From positions 1 to 55,747 of the forward strand of contig CAVIUA010000002.1 of assembly GCA_963645945.1 (NCBI GenBank): a stretch of 55,747 nt of DNA, read 5' to 3'. Positions 7,878-16,136 of the stretch are shown piece by piece. Each line of letters opens with the position of its first letter. Positions within the stretch are counted from its first letter, which is position 1. Source of the DNA: CAG-877 sp963645945 (lineage in GTDB: Bacteria; Bacillota_I; Bacilli_A; RF39; UBA660). The translations under genes and the position numbers were made by a program. Under the pieces are notes generated by a model. The model saw only the letters and a list, made by a program, of their open reading frames with translations. It searched no databases and was not told the origin of the DNA.

Positions 7878-9191
7878 ATGGAAATCAAAGGAATAGATAA
7901 AGAAAAGGTAGAGTTAATTTCTAATATAAAAAAAGAAGATTCTTGGGTAAAAAAATTTCGACTTGATAGTTATGATAAGTTTGAAAAATTAGGAATGCCA
8001 GAATTTGGACCAGAAATTGATTTAGATTTTTCTTCTATTATTTACTATAAGGCTAATGAACAAGATGAAGCTATCAAAAGTGACTGGAACAATGTTTTGA
8101 AACCTGTTGTTGATGAACTTGATTCACTTGGTGTTTTGGAAAGTGAAAAACATCTTGCTGGCATGGGTGTTCAATATGAAAGTGAAGTAATCTATCATAG
8201 TATGTTAGAAGAACTTGAAAAGAAAAAGGTTATTTTTACTTCTATTGAAATGGCTATGAAAAAGTATCCTGATATTGTTAAAAAGTACTTTGGCAAAATA
8301 GTTAATGTTTCAGAAAATAAGTTTGCAGCTTTAAATGGGGCGGTATTTTCAGGAGGAAGTTTTATTTATGTACCTAAGAATACTAAATTAGATAGGCCGT
8401 TACAAAGTTATTTTAGAATTAACAGTAGGAACATGGGTCAATTTGAAAGAACTTTGATAATTGTTGATGATAATAGTGATTTACATTATATAGAAGGATG
8501 TACAGCTCCTACTTATAGTGAATCATCATTACATGCTGCAGTTGTTGAAATATATGTTGGTAAGAATAGTAAATGTCGTTATTCAACTATTCAAAACTGG
8601 GCTACTAATGTTTATAATTTAGTTACTAAAAGGGCTTTGGTTGATGAGAATGGTACTATGGAATGGATAGATGGTAATATAGGTAGTAAGGTTACAATGA
8701 AGTATCCATGTTGTGTACTTAAGGGAGATAATTCTAATGGGACTTGTATTACTATTAGTGTAGCGTCAAAAGGTCAAGAACAAGATTCAGGTGCTAGAAT
8801 GATTCATCTTGGTAAAAATACGAAGAGTAATATTATTTCTAAGAGTATTGCTAGAAATGGTGGAAATGCTACTTATAGAGGTAAGGTTTTAATTAATTCT
8901 TCGGCTAGTAATAGTATTGGTAATGTTAAATGTGATACTTTGATTTTAGATGATATTTCTAAGAGTGATACAATACCGGTTAATTCTTGTTTTAATTTAA
9001 GTAGTAGTATTGAACATGAGGCAACTGTTTCTAAAATAAGTGATGATAATTTGTTCTATATGATGAGTAAAGGTATTTCTGAAGAGAGAGCTATGGAATT
9101 AATTGTTTTAGGTTTTTTGGAAAAATTTAGAGAAGAGTTACCAATGGAGTATGCTGTTGAATTAAATCAATTAATAAAAAGAAATTTATAA
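7878..9191 (+). CDS. sufB: SufB, Fe-S cluster scaffold protein
   Basis: Main scaffold of the SufBCD complex on which the cluster forms. Typical blocks: GMGVQYESEVIYH, FSGGSFIYVPKNTKLDRPLQSYFRIN (in parts), ERTLIIVDDNSDLHYIEGCTAP, WATNVYNLVTKRA, GSKVTMKYPCCVL, and the C-terminal ISDDNLFYMMSKGIS helices. 437 aa, slightly shorter than most SufB (about 465). ATG 7878 has a weak AAGG site upstream. Last gene of the operon, followed by a terminator. Confidence 0.96.
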   Translation: MEIKGIDKEKVELISNIKKEDSWVKKFRLDSYDKFEKLGMPEFGPEIDLDFSSIIYYKANEQDEAIKSDWNNVLKPVVDELDSLGVLESEKHLAGMGVQYESEVIYHSMLEELEKKKVIFTSIEMAMKKYPDIVKKYFGKIVNVSENKFAALNGAVFSGGSFIYVPKNTKLDRPLQSYFRINSRNMGQFERTLIIVDDNSDLHYIEGCTAPTYSESSLHAAVVEIYVGKNSKCRYSTIQNWATNVYNLVTKRALVDENGTMEWIDGNIGSKVTMKYPCCVLKGDNSNGTCITISVASKGQEQDSGARMIHLGKNTKSNIISKSIARNGGNATYRGKVLINSSASNSIGNVKCDTLILDDISKSDTIPVNSCFNLSSSIEHEATVSKISDDNLFYMMSKGISEERAMELIVLGFLEKFREELPMEYAVELNQLIKRNL

Positions 9192-9230
9192 TACTTATAA
9201 AGTTGTTATTTCAATATATATGTTATTTAT

Positions 9231-9265
9231 AAAAAGAGATTTTCTATAGATGAATCTCTTTTTTT
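9231..9265 (+). terminator. Terminator of the suf operon
   Basis: Stem AAAAAGAGATT/AATCTCTTTTT (9231-9241 with 9253-9263), T-rich 3 prime side. Confidence 0.8.
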
Positions 9266-9353
9266 ATGCGTTTTTATTTTAAAAAATGTTAATTTTGGTG
9301 ATTTGTCTTTTTTATTTTCTTTTAATAATATAACGTTCGAAGGGAGGTGAAAT

Positions 9354-9686
9354 ATGCTAAATCAAATAGTTTTAGTTGGTAGACTTACTAGAAATATTAA
9401 GATTAACAAGTCTGAAAATGGTAAAAAAGTCGCTAATATAAGTTTGGCTATACCTAGAAGTTTTAAGAATATGGAGGGAACTTATGATACTGATTTTATT
9501 GACTGTGTAGCTTTTGAAAATATTGCGGAGAATACAGCTTCATATTGTTCTAAAGGTGATATTGTTGGTGTTAAAGGAAGAGTACAGTCTAGAGTTGTGG
9601 AAAAGGATGGGAAAAAGGTTTATTTGATGGATATAGTTGCGGAAAAAGTAACGTTTCTATCTAGTAGAAAAAAAGAAGAGGAGTAG
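9354..9686 (+). CDS. ssb: Single-stranded DNA-binding protein (short form)
   Basis: OB-fold protein that coats single-stranded DNA. The N-terminal block LNQIVLVGRLTRN, the YDTDFIDCVAFEN strand and the KGDIVGVKGRVQSR block are those of SSB. It is only 110 aa: the flexible tail and acidic tip DDDxPF that recruit partners are missing, replaced by a short KKEEE end. In most Bacilli the replicative Ssb sits between rpsF and rpsR, so this stand-alone short copy may be a second paralog. AGGGAGGTGAAAT precedes ATG 9354; a terminator follows. Confidence 0.93.
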   Translation: MLNQIVLVGRLTRNIKINKSENGKKVANISLAIPRSFKNMEGTYDTDFIDCVAFENIAENTASYCSKGDIVGVKGRVQSRVVEKDGKKVYLMDIVAEKVTFLSSRKKEEE

Positions 9687-9704
9687 TTTCTTACATAGTA
9701 AGAT

Positions 9705-9728
9705 AAAGCAGAATAATCTGCTTTTTTT
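9705..9728 (+). terminator. Terminator after ssb
   Basis: Perfect eight-pair stem AAAGCAGA/TCTGCTTT (9705-9712 with 9717-9724) and T-run. Confidence 0.8.
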
Positions 9729-9815
9729 AAGTGTCGATTATATATGAATTAAATTTAATACTGGGAAACTAGTATTTTTTTTTTAGTTGTGTTATATTTA
9801 TGATAGGGTGATAAT

Positions 9816-10223
9816 GTGATAGGCGTTAGAGAATATAGAATGACTGATTATTTTGATGTTTGTAGAATTTTGGAAGAGGCTTTTGGTGTTACTAAGGCTA
9901 ATGTTAATCCTGATAAAAACTATAAAGAATATGTTGCGGTAGTAAATGATGTAGTTGCTGGATATTTAGTTCTTACTAGAGTTTTGGATTTAGTTAAAGG
10001 TAGACCATATTATTTAGTTGATTATGTTTGCGTAGCTAAGTTTTATAGAAATCTTGGATTAGGACAGTTACTTATGGAAAGAGTATTAGAAGTTGCTAGA
10101 AAAGAAAATGCTTTGTATGTGGAACTAACTTCTAGAAAGGATAGAGTAGCAGCTCATCATTTGTATGAAAAAGTTGGTTTTGAAAAACGTGATTCTTATA
10201 TTTATAGGAGGACTTTACAATGA
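9816..10223 (+). CDS. GNAT family N-acetyltransferase
   Basis: 135 aa single-domain acetyltransferase using acetyl-CoA. The acetyl-CoA-binding loop is at RNLGLGQLLMERVLE and the VELTSRKDRVAAHHLYEKVGFEKR block ends the fold. Start GTG 9816. Its stop overlaps the ATG of the phosphorylase gene by four bases, so the two are co-translated. The target is unknown; such small GNATs act on small amines or on protein N-termini, and the link to nucleoside salvage is only by neighbourhood. Confidence 0.88.
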   Translation: MIGVREYRMTDYFDVCRILEEAFGVTKANVNPDKNYKEYVAVVNDVVAGYLVLTRVLDLVKGRPYYLVDYVCVAKFYRNLGLGQLLMERVLEVARKENALYVELTSRKDRVAAHHLYEKVGFEKRDSYIYRRTLQ

Positions 10224-11446
10224 TAGTAGATATTATTAATAAAAAGAGATTAGGATTAGAATTAACTTATAAAGAACTTTCATTTTTCTTTAATGGATAT
10301 TTAAAGGGAGATGTTAAGGATTATCAAATGTCTAGTTTACTTATGGCTATTTGTATTAATGGTATGACTGATGAGGAAATATTTTCTTTAACTAAGATAT
10401 TTATTGATTCTGGGGATATACTTGATTTTTCTGAGATACCAGGAATTAAAGTTGATAAACATTCTACAGGTGGTGTTGGTGATAAAACTACTTTGATTAT
10501 TGCTCCTATAGTTGCTTCTTTAGGAGTTCCAGTAATTAAAATGTCTGGTAGAGGATTGGGTTATACAGGTGGTACTATTGATAAATTGGAAAGTATTAAA
10601 GGTTTTAATATAGCTTTAGATGATAATCAAGTATTTAATCAGGTTAAAAAAATAGGTATGGTTGTTACTGGTCAAACTGCTGACTTGGCTCCTATGGATA
10701 AAGCAATTTATGCGTTAAGAGATGTTACTGGTACTGTTTCTTCAATTCCATTAATTGCTTCAAGTATTATGAGTAAAAAAATAGCTGCTGGTGCTGATAA
10801 GATTTTAATAGATATAAAGGTTGGATCAGGTGCTTTATTACAAAAGAAGTCAGATGCTAATAAATTAAGTGATTTGATGAAGAAAATCGGTAAATTTTAT
10901 GATAGAGAAGTAAGAACTATAATTAGTGATATGAATGTACCTTTAGGTCATGCAGTAGGAAATAGTATTGAAGTAATGGAAGCTATGGATGTACTTAAAG
11001 GAAAAGAAAAAAATAATAACTTGGTTGATTTGTGTATTGAACTTGCTAGTGAAATGGTAAGTATGGGTAAAAATATTAGTTATGATGAAGCTTATAAAGA
11101 AGTTGTTGATAGTATTAAATCTGGAAAAGCATATGATAAGTTCTTGGAATTTGTTAAAGAACAACATGGTAAAATTGAATCTTTAGCTTTATCTGATAAT
11201 ATTATTGAAATTAAATCTACTGAAGCAGGTGTTGTTCAAAAGATTGATGCTTTGGAATTAGGTAAATTATCAGTACAACTTGGTGCAGGAAGAGTTAATA
11301 AAGAAGCTAAGATTGATTATGAAGTTGGAATTTATTTAAATAAGTTAGTTGGTGATACAGTAAAAAAAGGAGATGTTTTAGCGACTATTTATTTAAATAA
11401 GAAGGTTGATTTAAACTGTTTTGATAAAATTTTTACTATAAAATAA
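10220..11446 (+). CDS. pdp: Pyrimidine-nucleoside phosphorylase
   Basis: Phosphorolysis of uridine or thymidine to base and (deoxy)ribose 1-phosphate in nucleoside salvage. The family signature is at KVDKHSTGGVGDKTT followed by MSGRGLGYTGGTIDKLESI, with the conserved ALRDVTGTV block. 408 aa, slightly short against about 430 in Bacillus Pdp or E. coli DeoA, but the C-terminal domain (GAGRVNKEAKIDYEVGI) is present. Four-base overlap with the GNAT gene upstream. It could equally be named deoA; sequence alone does not settle substrate range. Confidence 0.94.
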   Translation: MIVDIINKKRLGLELTYKELSFFFNGYLKGDVKDYQMSSLLMAICINGMTDEEIFSLTKIFIDSGDILDFSEIPGIKVDKHSTGGVGDKTTLIIAPIVASLGVPVIKMSGRGLGYTGGTIDKLESIKGFNIALDDNQVFNQVKKIGMVVTGQTADLAPMDKAIYALRDVTGTVSSIPLIASSIMSKKIAAGADKILIDIKVGSGALLQKKSDANKLSDLMKKIGKFYDREVRTIISDMNVPLGHAVGNSIEVMEAMDVLKGKEKNNNLVDLCIELASEMVSMGKNISYDEAYKEVVDSIKSGKAYDKFLEFVKEQHGKIESLALSDNIIEIKSTEAGVVQKIDALELGKLSVQLGAGRVNKEAKIDYEVGIYLNKLVGDTVKKGDVLATIYLNKKVDLNCFDKIFTIK

Positions 11447-11466
11447 AAAAATAAGTTGAAAATAGT

Positions 11467-11493
11467 TTGAAAACATTAAAATTATGATATAAT
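11467..11493 (+). promoter_or_regulatory. Candidate promoter of the surface cassette
   Basis: TTGAAA at 11467-11472 and TATAAT at 11488-11493, spacing 15 (16 if the box is read TTTGAA). The gene starts 30 bases later. Confidence 0.5.
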
Positions 11494-11523
11494 AATTTAT
11501 ATATATAAAGGTAGGGAGAATTT

Positions 11524-12810
11524 ATGGAAAAGATTTATATTGAAAACAATAAACAAAATAATAAAAATTTTTTACACTCTAAGTCTGTACTTGGAACTTT
11601 TGCTTTAGCAATTATCGCTGTTATTGCTATTGTAATAGTAGGTGTAAATCAAACATCTTATGCTATTCCTGAAGTGAGCAATAAGTTGCCAGATACTTTT
11701 GTTACAGCAGCTATTGATTTAAATAAAACAGTTAATACTTATGAACCTTCTCATCCGGTTAATCCTTATACAACTACTGAAGAATATGGTAGCCTTAAAT
11801 TGTTTTGTATGCAACCTTATCTTGATTTTGCGGGTGGAATAACTTATAAAAAAGGAGATAAAATTTCTGATTCAGGGTTATTATATTTATTAGCTTATCT
11901 TTCTAGTGATAAATTTGATGATTTGTTTAATGATTATAATGATAATGAAAAACTAAGAACATCTATTAAAAATTGGACTTCTCAAATGTCTATTTGGATG
12001 TATTTAAATGATTCAAGAGTTACTCCTGATTCTGTTATTAAGAATTATGCCTTTAAAGAAGGTATTGTTGATAAAATTACTAATGCTAAGCTTTTAACTG
12101 TTAATGGTGATGATTCGTGTAAATATACAGATGTTTATACAACTTCATTTGGATATAGTGTTTCAGGAGAGTGTGTTTCAGTTTCTACTGGAAATTTAAC
12201 TGATACATTTTATGTTAAATTTGTTAAGGATAGAGTTGATGAAGCTGTTACTCATAGAGGAGAGTCTACTGAAAATGTATTAAAGATTAATAAAGCATCT
12301 GATAATTTTTCTGTAACTTCTGATGAGAAGTATTATCAAACTTCACAAATATCTGTTACTGCATCAACATCAGGTAATTTTAATGGATATTCAGTTGAAT
12401 TAGAATCCGCTCCAGAAGGATCATTTATAGTAAATGAAAATGGTAATAAACTTAATGAAAATGAACTTACTAATATGTCTAAAGATTCAAAATTTTATAT
12501 TAGAGTTCCTGTAGATAAAGTAAATGAGAAAAATAAAAAGATTGAAATTAGTGTTACTGGTTCGTTTACAACTCTTGAAGGTAATTATTATATAAGCCAA
12601 GATTCTGCTAAAGAGTATCAAACTGTTGCTGCTGTTAAAACAGTTACAAGTGATGTTCAAACAGGTGCTGAGTTTATTTTAAATTATACTCCTGAGGTTC
12701 CTGATACTGGTTTATCTACTGCTCAAACTGTTTACTTTATTGGATTAATAGTTCTATTATCTGGTATTGGTATTATTTATGCAAATGTTAAACCATCAGA
12801 AAGTAAGTAA
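11524..12810 (+). CDS. Sortase-anchored surface protein with internal thioester domain
   Basis: 428 aa cell-wall protein. Signal/anchor helix at about 22-42. A TQXA-type thioester domain follows: Cys95 (LFCMQP) and Gln154 (SQMSIWMYL) are the likely partners of the internal Cys-Gln bond, which in streptococcal and clostridial adhesins binds host surface amines. A middle domain (about 250-380) looks Ig/Cna-like. The C-terminus is a sorting signal: VPDTG at 392-396, a hydrophobic span, and a short tail KPSESK. The sortase gene follows at once and overlaps it, so that enzyme is the probable anchoring partner. Host adhesion is inferred from the family. Confidence 0.85.
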   Translation: MEKIYIENNKQNNKNFLHSKSVLGTFALAIIAVIAIVIVGVNQTSYAIPEVSNKLPDTFVTAAIDLNKTVNTYEPSHPVNPYTTTEEYGSLKLFCMQPYLDFAGGITYKKGDKISDSGLLYLLAYLSSDKFDDLFNDYNDNEKLRTSIKNWTSQMSIWMYLNDSRVTPDSVIKNYAFKEGIVDKITNAKLLTVNGDDSCKYTDVYTTSFGYSVSGECVSVSTGNLTDTFYVKFVKDRVDEAVTHRGESTENVLKINKASDNFSVTSDEKYYQTSQISVTASTSGNFNGYSVELESAPEGSFIVNENGNKLNENELTNMSKDSKFYIRVPVDKVNEKNKKIEISVTGSFTTLEGNYYISQDSAKEYQTVAAVKTVTSDVQTGAEFILNYTPEVPDTGLSTAQTVYFIGLIVLLSGIGIIYANVKPSESK

Positions 12811-13456
12811 AAAGAGTTTTAGAAAGAGTCAGTTACTTATAATTGGCTCTTTCCTTGTATTTTTAGGAATAGTTGTTTTATCTTTTAATCATTTAAAAAC
12901 AATTAAAGATAGTGTCTTTTCGGATATGCAAATAGCTATTTCTGAGAGTATTCCTGATAAAACTGAAGAGACTGTTGAAGTTGAGCAAGATGCTGAAATT
13001 ATTATTAATGATAATACACAAAATACACAGGTACAAGAACAGTCTCAAGTTATTAATTATAGTAAATATTTGGGAGTTTTAGAAATACCAAGAATAGGAT
13101 TAAAAAGAGGGTTTTATGGTACTGATTCTAAATATAATGATATTCAGTATAATGTTACGTTAGTTAAAGGTTCTACAATGCCTGATGTTCTTAATGGTAA
13201 TTTAATTTTAATGGCTCATTCAGGTGATGCTTATAATAGTTATTTTAATTATTTATATCGATTAAATATAGGTAATAGTGCTTATGTTACTTATAAAGGT
13301 AATAGGTATCAATATAAATTAGTAAATGTTTATACTGTTCCTAAAGTTGGCTCTGTTACGATTACTAGGAATTTTGATAGAACAACGTTAACTTTGATTA
13401 CTTGTACAAATAATGATTCTACAAGTCAAACTGTTTATATTTTAGAGTTGGTTTAG
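12785..13456 (+). CDS. Sortase, class D-like, partner of the thioester surface protein
   Basis: Membrane-anchored transpeptidase (hydrophobic segment about 16-35) joining VPDTG-type proteins to the wall. Catalytic His145 is in LMAHSG and Cys207 in TLITCTNND. The usual catalytic Arg, expected about one strand later, appears to be Gln215 (TSQTVYIL). ATG 12785 is chosen; TTG 12767 and ATG 12779 are also open. All lie inside the upstream gene, so translation is coupled. A low-complexity stalk rich in Glu/Gln (about 60-90) separates membrane and catalytic domain. Confidence 0.88.
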   Translation: MLNHQKVSKKSFRKSQLLIIGSFLVFLGIVVLSFNHLKTIKDSVFSDMQIAISESIPDKTEETVEVEQDAEIIINDNTQNTQVQEQSQVINYSKYLGVLEIPRIGLKRGFYGTDSKYNDIQYNVTLVKGSTMPDVLNGNLILMAHSGDAYNSYFNYLYRLNIGNSAYVTYKGNRYQYKLVNVYTVPKVGSVTITRNFDRTTLTLITCTNNDSTSQTVYILELV

Positions 13457-13477
13457 TTAGTGTGGAGGTGGTAGTCT

Positions 13478-14068
13478 TTGTTTTTATCTCTAATAGAAAA
13501 GATAGGATTAGTTATTAAAAATGCTTTTTCTTCTTTTATGGGAATAGAAATATTTTTGATTATACTTCTACTATTTTTATTTTTAGTATTGAATATTAAA
13601 AGAAATAATAAAATTGTTCTATGGTCTTTTGTGATTAGTGTTATTGCTTTTATGTCGGTAATTGTAGTTATGAATTTTGATTATGCTATTTATTCAATTG
13701 ATTATTTACTTAAGGCAATAATGAAATATATTTATTTTCCATCTACTGTAGTGTACTTTTTGATTGTTGTTTTATCGTTAGTATTTGTTTTGATATCTAA
13801 TTTTAGTAAAATGCCATATTATAAGAGAGTTTTAGATATTAGCTTTTTTTCAATAATATACTTTTTATTCTTTAACTTTATTGCTACTATTGGTCAGTAT
13901 AAGTTGGATTTAGCTGATAAGGTTTCTTTATATAGTAATAACCTTGTTCTTTCAATTGTACAGATAAGTAATTTAGTTTTTGTTATCTGGATAATAGTTA
14001 TTTTGTTTTATAAACTATATAATTATTTCAAAAATAAATACGATGAAAAGAAAGAAGTTTTGAAATAA
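13478..14068 (+). CDS. Polytopic membrane protein of the surface cassette
   Basis: 196 aa with about five hydrophobic helices (near 22-40, 47-66, 88-110, 122-143, 158-182) and a basic C-terminal tail. TTG 13478 follows GGAGGTGG, 21 bases after the sortase stop, so it belongs to the same transcript. No recognised domain. Its steady linkage to adhesin and sortase suggests a role in export or anchoring of the surface protein, which is not shown by any motif. Confidence 0.72.
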   Translation: MFLSLIEKIGLVIKNAFSSFMGIEIFLIILLLFLFLVLNIKRNNKIVLWSFVISVIAFMSVIVVMNFDYAIYSIDYLLKAIMKYIYFPSTVVYFLIVVLSLVFVLISNFSKMPYYKRVLDISFFSIIYFLFFNFIATIGQYKLDLADKVSLYSNNLVLSIVQISNLVFVIWIIVILFYKLYNYFKNKYDEKKEVLK

Positions 14069-14093
14069 GAGGTATTTGTATCTCTTATTTTTG
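14063..14093 (+). terminator. Terminator of the adhesin-sortase cassette
   Basis: Stem AAATAAGAG/CTCTTATTT (14063-14071 with 14082-14090), overlapping the stop region, then TTTTG. Confidence 0.7.
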
Positions 14094-14117
14094 TTATGTT
14101 CCTATCCTGAAACATAA

Positions 14118-14155
14118 TAAAAAGAAGTGTAGTGATTTGATTCACTACACTTTTT
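14118..14155 (-). terminator. Terminator of the VanY-type gene (minus strand; may work both ways)
   Basis: Perfect eleven-pair stem AAGTGTAGTGA/TCACTACACTT (14125-14135 with 14142-14152), with A-rich left and T-rich right sides, so it can stop transcription from both directions between convergent genes. Confidence 0.82.
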
Positions 14156-14158
14156 AGT

Positions 14159-15058
14159 TTACTTAATTAAATGGGTTGCATAGTACTCTTCAAAACATAA
14201 GTTGTTATCATGAATGTATTTAGCTATTTCTTTACCTACATATCTATAGTGCCAAGATTCATATTGATAGCCAGTTTCTAATACTTTATCTTTTGGAAAT
14301 CTTAAGATGAATCCAAATTTATATGCATTATCTTGCATCCAATTGTATTCTTTTGTTTTTTCAAAATTTGTAAAGTCTTCTTTACCATTATATACGTCTA
14401 CGGCTAGACCAGTTTGATGTTCTGAGTATCCAGGTCTTGCTGAATAGGTATCGGCTGCTTCAACTCCATCAGTACTAACATATCTATTATATAAATTATA
14501 TTGATATTGATAACTTCTATAACTTGACATAGCTAGAACTGTGTAATTTTCTTTTGAGGCAGCTTCTGATAATTCTTCAAAAGCTTCTTTAGCATAGTCT
14601 ACTAGTTGTAATGTCTTAGATGAATATTTTTTATCAACTGTTTGAAGATTTTCTGGTACATAATCTTCTGTTAAATAATTATATTTGTTTACAAGAATAG
14701 TATTTGTATTTAGATCTTTTGTAGCTTTAGTATGTGTATAATAATCATAATTTAGGCCAATGTTTACGTTTGTTATTACTTTTTCTATTGATAAGTCTTT
14801 ATTTTTTTCACGGTATTCTTTATAGTCATTTTCATACTCATCTTTATAATAATCTAAATCTTTTTTTGCTTTTTCTAATTCAGTTAGTTCTTTTGTATTA
14901 TTTACTTTATCTTTATTTTCTATTTTGTTTGACTCTTTTGAATTCGTGTTATTATTTTTACTTTTATTTATTCCATAAATTATACTAGTTATTATTAGTA
15001 TTATTATGATGATAAATACTAATATGTTTTTTGTCTTTAATTTTTTCTTTTTTTTCAT
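14159..15058 (-). CDS. D-alanyl-D-alanine carboxypeptidase, VanY/LD-carboxypeptidase type
   Basis: Zinc peptidase trimming the last D-Ala from peptidoglycan stems. 299 aa: basic N-terminus, one anchor helix (about 11-27), a charged linker with a short coiled coil (about 45-95), then the M15B catalytic domain. Zinc and catalytic motifs are SEHQTGLAVDV (SxHxxGxAxD) and ESWHYRYVG. The active site faces outward. Stand-alone gene, divergent from dacA, so two D-Ala carboxypeptidases of unrelated fold sit side by side. No van regulatory genes are nearby, so a vancomycin role is not supported. Confidence 0.92.
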   Translation of the reverse strand: MKKKKKLKTKNILVFIIIIILIITSIIYGINKSKNNNTNSKESNKIENKDKVNNTKELTELEKAKKDLDYYKDEYENDYKEYREKNKDLSIEKVITNVNIGLNYDYYTHTKATKDLNTNTILVNKYNYLTEDYVPENLQTVDKKYSSKTLQLVDYAKEAFEELSEAASKENYTVLAMSSYRSYQYQYNLYNRYVSTDGVEAADTYSARPGYSEHQTGLAVDVYNGKEDFTNFEKTKEYNWMQDNAYKFGFILRFPKDKVLETGYQYESWHYRYVGKEIAKYIHDNNLCFEEYYATHLIK

Positions 15059-15145
15059 GTTATCACCTAATAATATAATATCATTAAGTTGGTAATTTAT
15101 GTATATTTTTGTAGTTCTTTACATAGAAAATTGTAGGAGGTAGAC

Positions 15146-15796
15146 ATGAAATTTATATGTAAATTTTTAGGTTTATTATTGGTATTAGTCAGTCCTTTTT
15201 CAGTTTTTGCTTTGGATAATGACCCGATTGGAAATGCTAAATCTGGTATTTTAATTGAGGCTAATACTGGAAAAATTATTTTTGAAAAAAATAAAAATGA
15301 GAAAGTTGCGGTTGCTTCTATGACTAAAATGGTTGCTCAAATAATTATTTTGGAGCAAGTTGAGGCTGGTAAAATTAAATGGAATGATATTGTTACGGTT
15401 AGTAAAAGTGCAGCTGATATGGCTGGTTCACAAATTTATCTTAACGAAGGTGAAAAAATTTCTGTTGAAGATTTAATGAAAGGTATTTCTATGGCATCTG
15501 GTAATGATGCGACTGTAGCAATGGCTGAAGTTATAGCGGGAAGTGAAGCAAAGTTTGTTAAAATGATGAATAAAAAGGTTAGAGAGTTAGGTCTTAAAAA
15601 TACTTTCTTTAAAAATTGTACTGGTTTAGATGAAGATGGACATTATTCTAGTGCTTATGATATGGCTATGATAGCTAGAGAACTAGTTGTGAATCATTCT
15701 GAGATATTAAGATTTTCTTCGATGTATGAAGATTATTTAAGAGAAAATACTGATAATAAGTTTTGGCTTGTCAATACTAATAAAGTCGTATGTTAA
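15146..15796 (+). pseudogene. dacA: dacA-type D-Ala-D-Ala carboxypeptidase, N-terminal half (interrupted)
   Basis: N-terminal 214 codons of a low-molecular-weight penicillin-binding protein. Signal peptide to about residue 23, active-site Ser58 in SMTK, SGN motif at 118-120. The KTG motif and the C-terminal beta domain are missing here; they resume at 23124. The gene ends by running into foreign sequence after GTC-GTA, adding Cys and a stop. Without KTG the truncated protein should not be an active peptidase. AGGAGGTAGAC precedes ATG 15146. Confidence 0.9.
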
Positions 15797-15800
15797 AATA
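15776..15800. other. Left attachment site (attL) in dacA
   Basis: Chromosomal AATAAAGTC, core GTA at 15788-15790, then element TGTTAAAA. The core is in the dacA reading frame. Confidence 0.6.
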
Positions 15801-15830
15801 CTATAGTGGAAAATTACTATGGTGTTTTTT
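15797..15830 (+). terminator. Terminator just inside the left end of the element
   Basis: Stem AATACTATAGT/ACTATGGTGTT (15797-15807 with 15816-15826, two G-U pairs) and T-run. It would end transcription entering from the dacA promoter. Confidence 0.65.
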
Positions 15831-16136
15831 ATTTAATTTATCATAATCTATTTATGGTATAATTATATGTGGATGTGACAGGCAAATGTAATTGTTAATC
15901 TCTCGATTTTTGTTCATAATTTAATCTAGTATTAATTGTGAGATAAGAATTGATGAATTAAAGAAATTTGCTTGTACTAAAGTCATTATAGATTGTTTAG
16001 ATGGTAATTAATCAATGAGTATTATAAGTATATGATGGTGAGTTTATTAGGACAAGAATATTTAAATTGCAAATCAGGAATTATCAGAGAATGTATATTA
16101 TTATAACTATATTTAGTTATTAGAAGGAGATGCGAG
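15831..16136 (+). other. Non-coding leader before the nucleotidyltransferase gene
   Basis: About 300 bases with no convincing gene. TATAAT at 15858-15863 is a possible -10 box. A stretch near 15956-16010 can be read as a short peptide (ELKKFACTKVIIDCLDGN) without a start or ribosome site and may be a gene remnant. Confidence 0.4.

Noticed and set aside
10943..11167. Minus-strand ORF inside the phosphorylase gene
   Set aside because: Shadow frame: Phe/Ile/Asn-rich because it lies opposite AAT/GAA-rich coding sequence.
14159..15058. Vancomycin-resistance role for the VanY-type gene
   Set aside because: No vanR/S/H/A/X genes nearby; M15B carboxypeptidases are common housekeeping wall enzymes.
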